Source of the DNA: Dyadobacter psychrotolerans
Lineage (GTDB): Bacteria > Bacteroidota > Bacteroidia > Cytophagales > Spirosomataceae
NCBI RefSeq assembly: GCF_004349265.1
Contig: NZ_SMFL01000014.1
Location: forward strand, 1 to 64,000
Direction of reading: 5' to 3'
Length of the DNA: 64,000 bases
The notes under the pieces were generated by a model that made no database searches, was not told where the DNA came from, and saw nothing but the letters and a program-made list of their open reading frames with translations. This document shows, piece after piece, positions 1-7,800 of the stretch. A program made the position numbers and the translations under genes. Positions within the stretch are counted from its first letter, which is position 1. Every line of letters starts with the position of its first letter.

Positions 1-236
1 AACAGAGTATGTCACGCGCTGACGATCCTTATGATAACGCCTGGGCTGAATCTCTTTGGAGCCGACTCAAGGCGGAATTAGAAATGCCTAAGGGAGGTTA
101 TGAAAGTGTTGAAAACCTAACAACTGTTTTATTCGAATACATCGATGGATATTACAATATCCGAAGGTTACATTCCGGGTTAAATTATTTAAATCCAGTA
201 GCCTTTGAAAACTTGTATTACAAAAAAACAGGATGA
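1..236 (+). CDS. IS3-family transposase, C-terminal end (partial)
   Basis: The reading frame is already open at the left edge of the window, so this is the tail of a larger protein. It shows the end of an rve-type integrase core: a PYDNAWAES motif whose glutamate would be the last residue of the DDE triad, then the YIDGYYNIRRLHSGLNYLNP signature typical of IS3-type OrfB. A strand-transferring transposase is therefore the likely product. The N-terminal part, any OrfA and the left end of the element lie outside the window. The methionine at position 9 is internal, not a start. The family call is firm; whether the element is intact cannot be judged. Confidence 0.85.
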   Translation, partial: QSMSRADDPYDNAWAESLWSRLKAELEMPKGGYESVENLTTVLFEYIDGYYNIRRLHSGLNYLNPVAFENLYYKKTG

Positions 237-298
237 TATTTCAGTGGTAATTATTTAACTAACCTGCGAAAAGTGTAAACCGAAAGTGAACCACGTCA
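1..298 (+). mobile_element. Right part of an IS3-like insertion sequence
   Basis: The transposase stops at 236. About 60 bases downstream, at 273-298, lies a GC-richer string that ends in CA. Read on the opposite strand it starts TGACGTGGTTCACTTTCGG, as expected for a TG...CA terminal repeat. The matching left end is outside the window, so the boundary at 298 is inferred from this form only. Confidence 0.5.
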
Positions 299-389
299 AT
301 TAAAGATCTTCATTGCAATCCTATTTAAAAGGTGCTCTTCATAGCCAGCAATATCTGTTATAAAAATAGCTTGTTGAGGCCGCTTAATT

Positions 390-562
390 TGGAGAATTCG
401 GAGCCACAGATCACCACAATTCGGAAATTAAGGACATGTCGTTTCGGTCGAAATTGTCCATTGTAAATAATTGATTTATATTCCTTTAATTACTCATGAA
501 CAATAGTCTGTTGGTGGCCTATCTGCCACGGAATCACATGGTCAAGCCATCCGAATTCTCCA
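390..562. repeat. 173-bp inverted-repeat element, copy 1 (MITE-like)
   Basis: The element begins TGGAGAATTCGGA and ends with its exact reverse complement, giving 13-bp terminal inverted repeats. A second copy at 2483-2655 has the same length and orientation and differs at only two visible positions. It holds a small GTGGC/GCCAC hairpin and no plausible gene. The size, the terminal repeats and the second copy fit a non-autonomous insertion element. I do not recognise the parent transposase family. Confidence 0.85.
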
Positions 563-642
563 TATAAGGAAAGAAGCGACGCTTCGGCTATCATCTAAGT
601 TCTCAAAAGTATCCTACGCCTTTTTACTACGACAGTAGCCTT

Positions 643-666
643 GTTCTTTGTTTGCGAACAAAGAAC
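643..666. promoter_or_regulatory. Perfect hairpin upstream of the antitoxin gene
   Basis: GTTCTTTGTT and AACAAAGAAC form 10-bp perfect arms around a 4-base loop. No T-tract follows, so a simple intrinsic terminator is unlikely. It lies about 125 bp upstream of the antitoxin promoter box. It could be an operator or a remnant structure; the role is unknown. Confidence 0.35.
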
Positions 667-789
667 GAATTTCCCAGACATCCTGGTTGATGCATCCCTG
701 GAAACAGTAAAGCAATACTTATGAGCACCATATCCATATCGTTTGTAAATTATAATTCAAACAATTTTCGTTTCGTTTATTTCGTTTAG

Positions 790-797
790 TATCTTTG
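790..797 (+). promoter_or_regulatory. Bacteroidota -7 promoter box of the vapBC-like operon
   Basis: TATCTTTG matches the TAnnTTTG box of the primary sigma factor in Bacteroidota. Transcription would start about 7 bases downstream, leaving a leader of roughly 12 bases before the ATG at 816. The TTG codon at 795 lies inside this box, which argues against it as a start codon. No clear TTG -33 element is seen. Confidence 0.55.
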
Positions 798-815
798 AAT
801 AAAAATGAAATAAAG

Positions 816-1265
816 ATGGGAGCAGTATTGAGCAAGCCAACTCGCCGAGAACAAAAAATGGCAGGTGAATCACTATTCAACTTTTCTGCGGCAGTAGCTA
901 GCCGCAAATCAGATACTGTACATATTCAGATAGAAGAGAATAGTGAAGTCTTTACTATTCCCCTAAGAGCACTCGAGTTTCTTTCGCAGATTTTATCAAG
1001 CATGGCGGAAGGGAAAACAATTTCTTTGATCCCATCTGACTCTGAATTAAGTACCCAGCAGGCGGCGGATATGCTGAATGTGTCCAGACCACATATAATA
1101 AAGCTTCTTGAAACAGGTGTAATCCCGTTTAAAAAGGTCGGCACTCATAGAAGAATTTCGTTAGACGCATTACTGGCTTATGATACGGAGCAAAAGCAAG
1201 TAAGAAAAAGCAGCCTGGAGTTTTTGGCTCAGCAGGCTCAGGACCTAAATCTGGGTTACGAATGA
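816..1265 (+). CDS. Excisionase/MerR-type helix-turn-helix antitoxin (VapB50-like)
   Basis: This protein of 149 residues carries a C-terminal excisionase-family helix-turn-helix (about residues 83-128: a STQQAADMLNVSRP segment, then IPFKKVGTHRRI and the wing). Such proteins bind DNA, and when paired with a PIN toxin they neutralise it and repress the shared operon. The ATG at 816 is preferred over a TTG at 795, which falls in the promoter box. The stop overlaps the next gene by four bases (ATGA), so the two are translationally coupled. The role as antitoxin rests on this pairing and on the known VapB50/VapC50 arrangement. It lies within the composite unit 381-2664. Confidence 0.8.
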   Translation: MGAVLSKPTRREQKMAGESLFNFSAAVASRKSDTVHIQIEENSEVFTIPLRALEFLSQILSSMAEGKTISLIPSDSELSTQQAADMLNVSRPHIIKLLETGVIPFKKVGTHRRISLDALLAYDTEQKQVRKSSLEFLAQQAQDLNLGYE

Positions 1266-1846
1266 TTTCTTCATCCCGGTTTGTTGCTATTCTCGATGCT
1301 TGTGTTTTGTATCCGGCGCCAATTAGAGATTTGTTACTAAACTTAGCAGACGTTGGTTTGTTTATTCCGAAATGGACAGATCAAATCCACGATGAATGGA
1401 CCAGAAACCTTCTGATAAATAGGCCTGAGCTATCAAAGGGTCAGTTACAAAAGACTGTGGATGCAATGTTCCGGGCATTCCCTGACGCAAATGTTTCTGG
1501 CTATGCTACGTTAATCAAAGCCATAAATCTACCCGACTCCGATGATAGGCATATTCTGGCAGCTGCTATACGCTGCAAAGCCGACGTGGTTGTTACCGCA
1601 AATCTTAAAGATTTTCCGAAAGAGTATCTTGATCAGTTTGGAATCGAAGCGCACCATCCTGATGAATTTATAACCAATGTGATCCGTTTGAATCCAGAAA
1701 CAGCACTCCAAGCTTTCAAAAACCAGGTATCATATTTGAGAAACCCTCCACTCACCGTTTTACAGGTACTTGAAAACTTCCGGAAAGTTGGACTTGATAA
1801 TACAGCCGATACTTTGATGGAATTGCTAAGAAAAAAAGGCCAATAA
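1262..1846 (+). CDS. vapC: PIN-domain toxin, VapC50-like
   Basis: This 194-residue protein has an N-terminal PIN domain with the expected acidic residues: Asp in AILDACVLYP, an acidic DEW near residue 42, and the paired aspartates of LPDSDDRHILAAA with a further Asp in ANLKDF. PIN toxins are Mg-dependent RNases that cleave tRNA or rRNA. The C-terminal 60 residues, after about residue 130, fit the extra helical region found in VapC50-type proteins. Its start overlaps the antitoxin stop by four bases. The acidic residues are all present, so the toxin looks intact. The RNA target cannot be predicted. Confidence 0.85.
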   Translation: MISSSRFVAILDACVLYPAPIRDLLLNLADVGLFIPKWTDQIHDEWTRNLLINRPELSKGQLQKTVDAMFRAFPDANVSGYATLIKAINLPDSDDRHILAAAIRCKADVVVTANLKDFPKEYLDQFGIEAHHPDEFITNVIRLNPETALQAFKNQVSYLRNPPLTVLQVLENFRKVGLDNTADTLMELLRKKGQ

Positions 1847-2020
1847 TTAGAATTGTGACTTACGCTTAGTCTCATTCAGAAATACATATATCCAATTTCT
1901 GAAAGATTAATACGGCCAAAGGTTAACAATTCCTACCAAACACGAACTTTAATAAACTTTTGCTGCCCAACGCGTCCATTTAGATCAATAAAAGGCATTA
2001 TTGAGCAACAAAGATCCGAA

Positions 2021-2480
2021 TCAATCCTTTTTAAGTTTTTTGAGGAGATTCTGAGCATTTTTAGTCCTCTGCTGTTTCTGCTTTAAAAGTGCTTCCGCAT
2101 CCTTTACGACCAACTCATGCGCTTCCCGTTTTTCTGTTTCCTGCTCTGCCAGCTCCGGATTCTGGTAATATATGCTATCCGTCCAGGCAGCAATCTGTTG
2201 ATTGATCTGCCGGATCATCCGGTATTTAACATCCATCGCATGAGCCGGTTGTTTTCACCCCTGTTTCTGACGGCAATGCCGACACTAATGGCAGCTACAA
2301 TCAACAGAATCGCGGCTGAGAAATAATAAAACCCCTGGATTGCAGGTCAAAATGGTGGTGGTGCCTGACCTGGGATTGCTGCGAAATGGTTTCAATATTC
2401 TTTTTTAAACCATTGATTTGAGCGGTTAGCAACTGCCCGGACGGCTGTTTCTTTAGTTGGGTATTAATTTCAGTCAGCAT
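2021..2480 (-). pseudogene. Broken single-pass membrane protein gene (two frameshifts)
   Basis: Three pieces on the minus strand join into one protein if two frameshifts are allowed. The first is an N-terminal helical part beginning MLTEINTQLKK, with a His-rich stretch ending in HHHHFDL. The second is a membrane helix (FYYFSAAILLIVAAISVGIAV, 21 residues) encoded near 2270-2335. The third is a C-terminal coiled-coil rich in Glu, Lys and Gln that ends LLKKLKKD. The frames change near 2335 and near 2256. The start codon at 2480-2478 sits only two bases inside the right MITE copy. I do not recognise the family with certainty. Similar small membrane proteins occur beside mobilisation genes of Bacteroidota elements, so a lost conjugation accessory gene is possible. 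Confidence 0.6.
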
Positions 2481-2482
2481 AA

Positions 2483-2655
2483 TGGAGAATTCGGAGCCAC
2501 AGATCACCACAATTCGGAAATTAAGGACATGTCGTTTCGGTCGAAATTGTCCATTGTAAATCATTGATTTATATTCCTTTAATTACTCATGAACAATAGT
2601 CTGTTGGTGGCCCATCTGCCACGGAATCACATGGTCAAGCCATCCGAATTCTCCA
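2483..2655. repeat. 173-bp inverted-repeat element, copy 2 (MITE-like)
   Basis: Same length, orientation and 13-bp terminal repeats as copy 1 at 390-562, with two base differences (AATCATTGA for AATAATTGA, and CCCATCT for CCTATCT). It closes the composite unit on the right, and CGCTTAATT follows directly. Confidence 0.85.
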
Positions 2656-2787
2656 CGCTTAATTTGTCGATGATAATTTTAAACGTTAAAAAACTCAGAC
2701 TGTCACTGCAAGCCGGGGAATGGAAATTCCTGAAATTGGCTCACAGACCGTTATTGTACATATCTTTGGATATAAGAATCTAGGAAT

Positions 2788-5268
2788 ATGGCCGCGACAG
2801 ACTACTCAACGACAACTCAACTCGAAAAACTCTCAGGTATTGTAATACGCATCACGTTCCATAGTTTGGAAACCGGCTATTCAATACTGAAAGTAGCTAG
2901 TGCGCAAAGACCAAACGAGGAACTCACGGTTGTTGTGCATCAGTCAAAAGTTTTTGCCGGGGCCACAATGGATTTCTACGGCGAATGGGTTACACATCCA
3001 AGTTACGGACTCCAGTTCAAAGCCAGTAGAATTACTGAGCGAAAGCCCGCGACTGCGAACGCTCTTGAAAAATATCTCGGCTCAGGACTGATCAAAGGAG
3101 TGGGCCCGGTGACGGCTAAAAGAATTGTGAAGCATTTTGGAGAAAAGACACTGGATGTATTTGAAAACAACATCGAAAGCCTCACACAGGTAGAGGGCAT
3201 TGCGCTTTTGAAACTGGAAATGATCAGCAAAGCATGGACTGAACATAAGGAGATCCGGAATGTGATGATGTTTTTGCAGTCACATAACATTTCCACGCTG
3301 TTTGCGGTCAAAATTTATAAGGTCTACGGTAATGATGCAATCGGGATTGTCCAGAACAATCCCTACCGGCTGGCTGCTGATATATACGGAATTGGGTTTT
3401 TATCTGCTGATCAGGTAGCGCTTAGTTTAGGCCTGGCCGCTGACTCGCCGGAACGTATCAAGGCGGGCATAGAGCATGTTCTGCAAAATGCGCGTGAAGA
3501 GGGACACTGCTATCTGACCTTGGACCAGATCCTGCCCGCAGTAACGGAATTGTTGTCTTTGACTGACTCAGCCCCCGTTGAAGTGATGCTACATGAACTT
3601 CAAAAAAACGAAGAGCTTAAAACCAGACTACTGCCCGACCAGCAGGGAAAAGAACAACTCTGTTACTATGCGCATTCATTGTACTACGATGAGCAGTACA
3701 TTGCCACCCGGCTTCAACAAATGGTCAGCAGACCGCTTTCAGATCGTGAGAAAAACCTTGAAAAGGAGCTGGCTGGTTTTTGTGAACAGCACGAGATTAC
3801 TTTAAGCGAACAGCAAAGTCAAAGTATTCAGAAGATAGCCCGTGAACGGGTTTCTGTCCTTACTGGTGGGCCAGGCTGTGGCAAGACCACTACCACCAGG
3901 GCTTTGGTCGGTGTACTTCAGATGATGAATAAGGAGGTACTGCTGGCCGCACCTACCGGCCGGGCGGCACAGCGTATGAGTGAGGTCATTGACCTGGAAG
4001 CAAAGACCATACACAGATTGTTGGAAGTAGACCCGGTTAAAGGAGGTTTCAAAAGAAAAGAAGATAACCCGCTTGAAACCGATGTATTGATTGTCGACGA
4101 ATGTTCGATGCTTGATGTGCATCTGACAGCCGCCTTGCTTCGGGCGGTAGCTGATCATACGCAACTCGTGCTGATCGGTGACGCAGACCAGCTGCCGGCT
4201 GTTGGGGCGGGCAATGTACTGAAAGATATCATTGCTTCTCAGACCATTCCCTGCCTGAGGCTGACTAAAGTATTTCGGCAGGCGCAGGAATCCTTAATTA
4301 TTTCTTATGCGCATCAGATCAACCGAGGCGAAGTGCCCCGGATCACCTCTCCGTTTCATATGCCTGGGGCCTGGAAGGAAAAAAAGGATTGCCTTTTCAT
4401 AGATTCCGAAGAAGCTACCACAGAGCAGCTCCGGTTTATATCCAAGGTAAAGCGTCTGGCTGCTGAAACAGTTAGTAAACCTGGCGCTGAAAATACTGAC
4501 TTAGATCCTTACCAGCACGATAATCGTTTGGTTATTCCTGCAAAATTCAGCCACGTGGATCTGGAAGCTTTGATGCAGGCGCGTACACAAACGGACGAAT
4601 TGAAAGAAGTACTGGGCCGTGTTCATCCGTGGTCCTCTTTACGTTATGGATATGCTGCTGTAGATATGGTGGAAAAGCTATATCAGGGAATCATTCCCAA
4701 ATACTATGGGAACGAAACAGAAATACAAATTCTGTCCCCAATGACTAAAGGGTCCCTTGGGACGGCAAATTTAAACAAGGCAATTCAAGAAAAGATTAAT
4801 CCGTCTGGCACAGGAAAAGCTCAGCTTACCGTCGCAGGACGTATTTTCCGGGATGGAGATCGTGTAATTCAAAAGCGCAACAACTACGATCTGAACGTCT
4901 TTAATGGCGATATTGGTGTAATTTCCCACGTTGATAATGAGGTGATGCAGCTCGGTGTACAATTCAAGGCCGGCAGGCAGGTCAAGGAGGTTATTTATTC
5001 CAGGGAAAACCTGCTGGAGCTGGACCTGGCCTATGCCATTACCATCCATAAATCCCAGGGCAGTGAATTTGAAACCGTTATCATTCCTTTGGTCACCCAG
5101 CATTTTGGCATGCTATTCCGAAATCTAATTTACACCGGAGTTACAAGAGCGAAAAAACTGGTGGTTTTTGTTGGGACCAGAAAAGCACTGGCTATGGCCG
5201 TCAATAAACAGAATACAGCCGCCAGACAAACTGCACTTGCATATCTGCTACGCCAAACCGGCAAGTGA
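2788..5268 (+). CDS. RecD2-like ATP-dependent DNA helicase
   Basis: This is a superfamily 1B helicase of the RecD2 type, expected to unwind DNA 5'-3'. Domains in order are an OB-like N-terminal region (about 15-90), a helix-hairpin-helix (LIKGVGPVTAKR, about 101), Walker A (LTGGPGCGKTTTTR, about 358), Walker B (VLIVDECSMLD, about 432), motif III (GDADQLPAVGAG, about 464) and a UvrD-type C-domain (AITIHKSQGSEFE, about 747) with TGVTRAK near the end. At 826 residues it is about 80-100 longer than most RecD2 proteins. The extra length appears to lie near residues 525-625, between the helicase motifs. It starts 123 bp right of the composite unit and stands alone. Such helicases are common cargo of Bacteroidota elements, but its exact task here is unknown. 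Confidence 0.9.
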   Translation: MAATDYSTTTQLEKLSGIVIRITFHSLETGYSILKVASAQRPNEELTVVVHQSKVFAGATMDFYGEWVTHPSYGLQFKASRITERKPATANALEKYLGSGLIKGVGPVTAKRIVKHFGEKTLDVFENNIESLTQVEGIALLKLEMISKAWTEHKEIRNVMMFLQSHNISTLFAVKIYKVYGNDAIGIVQNNPYRLAADIYGIGFLSADQVALSLGLAADSPERIKAGIEHVLQNAREEGHCYLTLDQILPAVTELLSLTDSAPVEVMLHELQKNEELKTRLLPDQQGKEQLCYYAHSLYYDEQYIATRLQQMVSRPLSDREKNLEKELAGFCEQHEITLSEQQSQSIQKIARERVSVLTGGPGCGKTTTTRALVGVLQMMNKEVLLAAPTGRAAQRMSEVIDLEAKTIHRLLEVDPVKGGFKRKEDNPLETDVLIVDECSMLDVHLTAALLRAVADHTQLVLIGDADQLPAVGAGNVLKDIIASQTIPCLRLTKVFRQAQESLIISYAHQINRGEVPRITSPFHMPGAWKEKKDCLFIDSEEATTEQLRFISKVKRLAAETVSKPGAENTDLDPYQHDNRLVIPAKFSHVDLEALMQARTQTDELKEVLGRVHPWSSLRYGYAAVDMVEKLYQGIIPKYYGNETEIQILSPMTKGSLGTANLNKAIQEKINPSGTGKAQLTVAGRIFRDGDRVIQKRNNYDLNVFNGDIGVISHVDNEVMQLGVQFKAGRQVKEVIYSRENLLELDLAYAITIHKSQGSEFETVIIPLVTQHFGMLFRNLIYTGVTRAKKLVVFVGTRKALAMAVNKQNTAARQTALAYLLRQTGK

Positions 5269-5337
5269 ACAGAGATAGTTAAGATACTTTCAAAAATCCC
5301 CTGTACCATTTCTTTCTTGCTGGCCCAGGAGGACTGT

Positions 5338-6195
5338 CTACTGCGAATCGATTTTAATCTGCATAGTAAGATCATGAAAATATTGCGCATTCCAGATATC
5401 CAAAACACGGGCATCCGGTATAAATCGACGGATATCATCCTTTATCCTAGTGAAGTTTACATGGTCGATTTTGGCATGTATTAAATCCTGAAATGCTGCT
5501 GGGCTTATCGTTTCTTCGTCCCAGTCACCGCTGTCTTTGGCCCTTGACACAAAGTGCGTAAGATCCAATGCGATTCCCTTGCGGATATACCATTCCATAT
5601 CATACCAGTCACGCCCCTTAACGTTGTCTTTCCACTTCCTGAAAAGTAAAGCATGCATCTTCCCTGCGAACAGATCTGAGATGCTGAAACACTTTACATA
5701 AAAGGAAAATGGTTTGAGCAGTAGCTTTTCCTCTGTTTGAAAATCTAGTGGCGGCACCGTGTCCACTTCAAGCTTAACCTTGATACTGGCTGTTTGCCCA
5801 AGGCCCTGCTGGGGTACTACGCTCTCCAGAACAAGCTCTTTCCAGATTGTTTCAGATTTCAGAAATGCGGAATCTATGTTGGTTTTAATCGCTTTTTGTT
5901 TTTCCCTGATTGATACATGCATGCCCAGCGCCTCGAACTCTTCCACGATGGCAGGCAAATATCCGTTAATGGAAAAATCAGGATCTACTTCCAGAAGAGA
6001 AAAATCAAGATCCTCTGAGTACCTGTCTAATCCGTAAAATATCCGAAGTGCTGTTCCGCCATAAAAAGCAGCCTTTTCAAAAAAACCTTTTCGGTACAAT
6101 CCAGCCAGGGCTACTTCCTGCATAATTTCCCGCAGTGCCTGCGTTGCCTCATCCTTATTGGAAGGCTGATACTCTTTAAGCCAATCCTTAATCAT
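5338..6195 (-). CDS. abiEii: AbiEii-family nucleotidyltransferase toxin
   Basis: This 285-residue protein belongs to the AbiEii/AbiGii (DUF1814) nucleotidyltransferases, the toxins of type IV toxin-antitoxin systems that act in abortive phage infection. The polymerase-beta-like core motif is clear: FYGGTALRIFYGLDRYSEDL around residues 45-64, with the Asp-x-Asp pair in EDLDFSL. A later KMHALLFRKWKDNVKGRDW segment holds conserved basic and acidic residues. Its start overlaps the stop of the antitoxin gene by four bases, so the two form one operon transcribed leftwards. The helicase gene converges on it with a 69-bp gap. The gene appears intact. Confidence 0.9.
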   Translation of the reverse strand: MIKDWLKEYQPSNKDEATQALREIMQEVALAGLYRKGFFEKAAFYGGTALRIFYGLDRYSEDLDFSLLEVDPDFSINGYLPAIVEEFEALGMHVSIREKQKAIKTNIDSAFLKSETIWKELVLESVVPQQGLGQTASIKVKLEVDTVPPLDFQTEEKLLLKPFSFYVKCFSISDLFAGKMHALLFRKWKDNVKGRDWYDMEWYIRKGIALDLTHFVSRAKDSGDWDEETISPAAFQDLIHAKIDHVNFTRIKDDIRRFIPDARVLDIWNAQYFHDLTMQIKIDSQ

Positions 6196-6830
6196 AATGC
6201 TCTGATCAGTTTAATAACCATTTTCAAACTTTCCTGTTTAGGCGAATCCTCCAGCCAAGTTTCCATTGTTTGAACATCCAGTTGCTTCAATGAATCTGCA
6301 TCCATTCTCAAATTATCCAACAGATATTCACTGGCCGCACTTTTACTTCGCAGTTTCACGCCGCCTTTGGCTATTACTTTGTCAAACAATGCTTTCTCTG
6401 GTGATGCAATAAGAATGTTTTGCTTGTCTGCGATCAGTAATTGACGGACACCGAAGCTAAAATATGGCAGCGGTAGCCGTGTAAAGCTGAAAGTCCCTAT
6501 TACAGTATCGAATTGCCGGGAAGCCTTTGTCGTTGCGGATGCTATTTCAAATACCCGTTCAGGGATCAGGCCATAGTAAGACAATGCACTATCAAAAGAT
6601 ACGTAGCTTGGTCCCAGCATGTGATTTGCCAACAGGAACGGCTCTGTACGTTTATCTGTAATCTTCAACGAGGGCATATAAATCCCTTTTTTGACGGAAT
6701 TAATAAGTCCTGCTGAAATCATTTCATGAATTTTGTCATTGGGGCGCTTATATTCTTTCAAAAGCGAGCTCAGCAGTTGATGAGTCAACGGCTGGCTTGA
6801 AACCTCTCGTATGCTCTGCAAAAGATCCAT
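6192..6830 (-). CDS. abiEi: AbiEi-family antitoxin / transcriptional repressor
   Basis: This 212-residue protein has an N-terminal winged-helix part (SIREVSSQPLTHQLLSSLL, then a KKGIYMPS wing) and the long C-terminal antitoxin domain of the AbiEi family, with YVSFDSALSYYGLIPE and IASPEKALFDKV segments. AbiEi proteins neutralise the cognate nucleotidyltransferase and repress their own operon by binding inverted repeats. The ATG at 6830 is chosen. An upstream in-frame ATG at 6887 would put the coding start inside a 41-bp palindrome that also overlaps the promoter. Toxin and antitoxin genes overlap by four bases. Confidence 0.88.
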   Translation of the reverse strand: MDLLQSIREVSSQPLTHQLLSSLLKEYKRPNDKIHEMISAGLINSVKKGIYMPSLKITDKRTEPFLLANHMLGPSYVSFDSALSYYGLIPERVFEIASATTKASRQFDTVIGTFSFTRLPLPYFSFGVRQLLIADKQNILIASPEKALFDKVIAKGGVKLRSKSAASEYLLDNLRMDADSLKQLDVQTMETWLEDSPKQESLKMVIKLIRAL

Positions 6831-6833
6831 GTA

Positions 6834-6841
6834 CAAATTTA
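6834..6841 (-). promoter_or_regulatory. -7 promoter box of the abiE operon
   Basis: On the minus strand TAAATTTG fits the TAnnTTTG box and ends three bases before the ATG at 6830. The transcript would begin at or next to the start codon, so the mRNA is probably leaderless or nearly so. Confidence 0.5.
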
Positions 6842-6878
6842 ATAAGATAATCGGAAAAATTCCGATTATCTTATTAAA
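6838..6878. promoter_or_regulatory. 41-bp operator palindrome of the abiE operon
   Basis: Two perfect 19-bp arms, TTTAATAAGATAATCGGAA and its reverse complement, flank a 3-base AAA spacer. The palindrome covers the promoter just upstream of the antitoxin start and overlaps the -7 box. AbiEi antitoxins are known to repress by binding inverted repeats upstream of their gene, so this is the likely binding site. The arms are longer than an ordinary dimer site, so two dimers may bind. Confidence 0.8.
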
Positions 6879-6887
6879 AAGTAACAA

Positions 6888-7206
6888 ATCTACTGAGTTC
6901 CTTTCCTAATTATAAACCGCCGTGAAGAAAACCCTCAACGTCTTAACCATAAAACATTTTATCACTATTAATTTTTTGATCCGAACAGTGACGCCGGCTG
7001 GCCTGAAGGGTTGGTAAAAAAAACCTTAACATCACAATACATTCACTAATAAACTCCATGACCACATCATCTGCTAACAAACTGATGTTAGCAGAACAGG
7101 CCCAAGTAGTTTAAAAGAGAAACAGAAAGCGATAAAGTTTATGTTGTCATCAGTGGATTTCAAGAATTTCAATTTGTACCCTTAGTGAATCCATTAACCA
7201 AATAGC
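6888..7206. other. Intergenic stretch with a perfect hairpin
   Basis: No gene is supported here. At 7070-7095, TCTGCTAACA and TGTTAGCAGA form perfect 10-bp arms around a 6-base loop. No T-tract follows. It may be an operator or a recombination site. Confidence 0.35.
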
Positions 7207-7347
7207 ATGGCACCTGAAGATCTACGGGCAATAATTCAGGACCTAAGACAAAAATTTGAAACAGACCATCTCAACTTTGTTGAAGAATTTAGCAAAGCCG
7301 AAGCTTTCAGGACTGTAAACAGATTCTTGGAAAAACTTGATCGCTAA
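7207..7347 (+). CDS. Small hypothetical protein (46 residues)
   Basis: A short open frame starts with ATG and encodes MAPEDLRAIIQDLRQKF followed by an amphipathic helical remainder ending FLEKLDR. The composition is protein-like (charged helices, no low-complexity run), but I recognise no family. It lies 42 bp upstream of the broken nuclease gene in the same direction and may have been co-transcribed with it. It could equally be a relic. Confidence 0.35.
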   Translation: MAPEDLRAIIQDLRQKFETDHLNFVEEFSKAEAFRTVNRFLEKLDR

Positions 7348-7389
7348 GAGCTGGAAAAGGCTTTCTTTTAATTATAAATCAGTTCCCTG

Positions 7390-7800
7390 ATGATCGCACA
7401 CCTTATGTTATCAGACTCGGCGAAATTGGTCCTGATCGAGGACATTTACGATTTGAGCTGCTCAGGCATTGAATATGAGATCGGTTTTATGTTATATGGT
7501 AGATCAATTGACAATCCTGTCAAGGTCGTAATTGAAAGTGATGGCATCCGTTCTCATCGCAGAAAAAAAGATGTCAATCTTTAGGCTGCAGGCTGGACCA
7601 TGATGAGATTTAGCTCGAAAGAAATCCATCAAGAGCTTCAAAAATTTCAGAATGATGAAAATCACATATGTGATTTGATTTACGGTATTACAAATACGAT
7701 TGAACAAAAGCTAAGACTGATCCACCACAATTCCTATCGTCAGAAAATGAGCGTTTGGTATTACCGATCGCTTGATTTCCTTAAAAATTCGAACCAATAA
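7390..7800 (+). pseudogene. DUF559/Vsr-like endonuclease gene with an in-frame stop
   Basis: Two open frames (7390-7584, 7600-7800) lie in the same phase and are separated by one TAG at 7582-7584. Read through, they give a small nuclease-like protein. IEYEIGFMLYG is followed by a strand with VKVVIESDGIRSH, then, after the stop, AAGWTMMRFSSKEI. This matches the order seen in DUF559/Vsr-type restriction-fold nucleases: an acidic ExDG strand, a His, then a GW..MRF segment with a following Glu. The stretch between the two motifs looks several residues short. The likely state is a decayed gene; stop-codon readthrough cannot be excluded. Confidence 0.6.

Larger units (their letters stand above)
381..2664. 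mobile_element. Composite transposon-like unit carrying a toxin-antitoxin pair
   Basis: Two 173-bp MITE-like copies in direct orientation (390-562, 2483-2655) enclose about 1.9 kb. The nonamer CGCTTAATT stands directly outside the left copy (381-389) and directly outside the right copy (2656-2664). No matching duplication is visible at the inner ends. This is the pattern expected if the whole 2.27-kb unit moved as one piece and duplicated 9 bp of target. The cargo is a VapB/VapC-like pair and a broken membrane-protein gene. No transposase lies inside, so movement would need one supplied in trans. Confidence 0.75.

Noticed and set aside
795..815. TTG start for the antitoxin gene
   Set aside because: The codon lies within the likely -7 promoter box; the ATG at 816 fits better.
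6831..6887. Longer AbiEi starting at 6887
   Set aside because: The extra N-terminus would be encoded by the operator palindrome, and the family begins near MDLLQSIRE.
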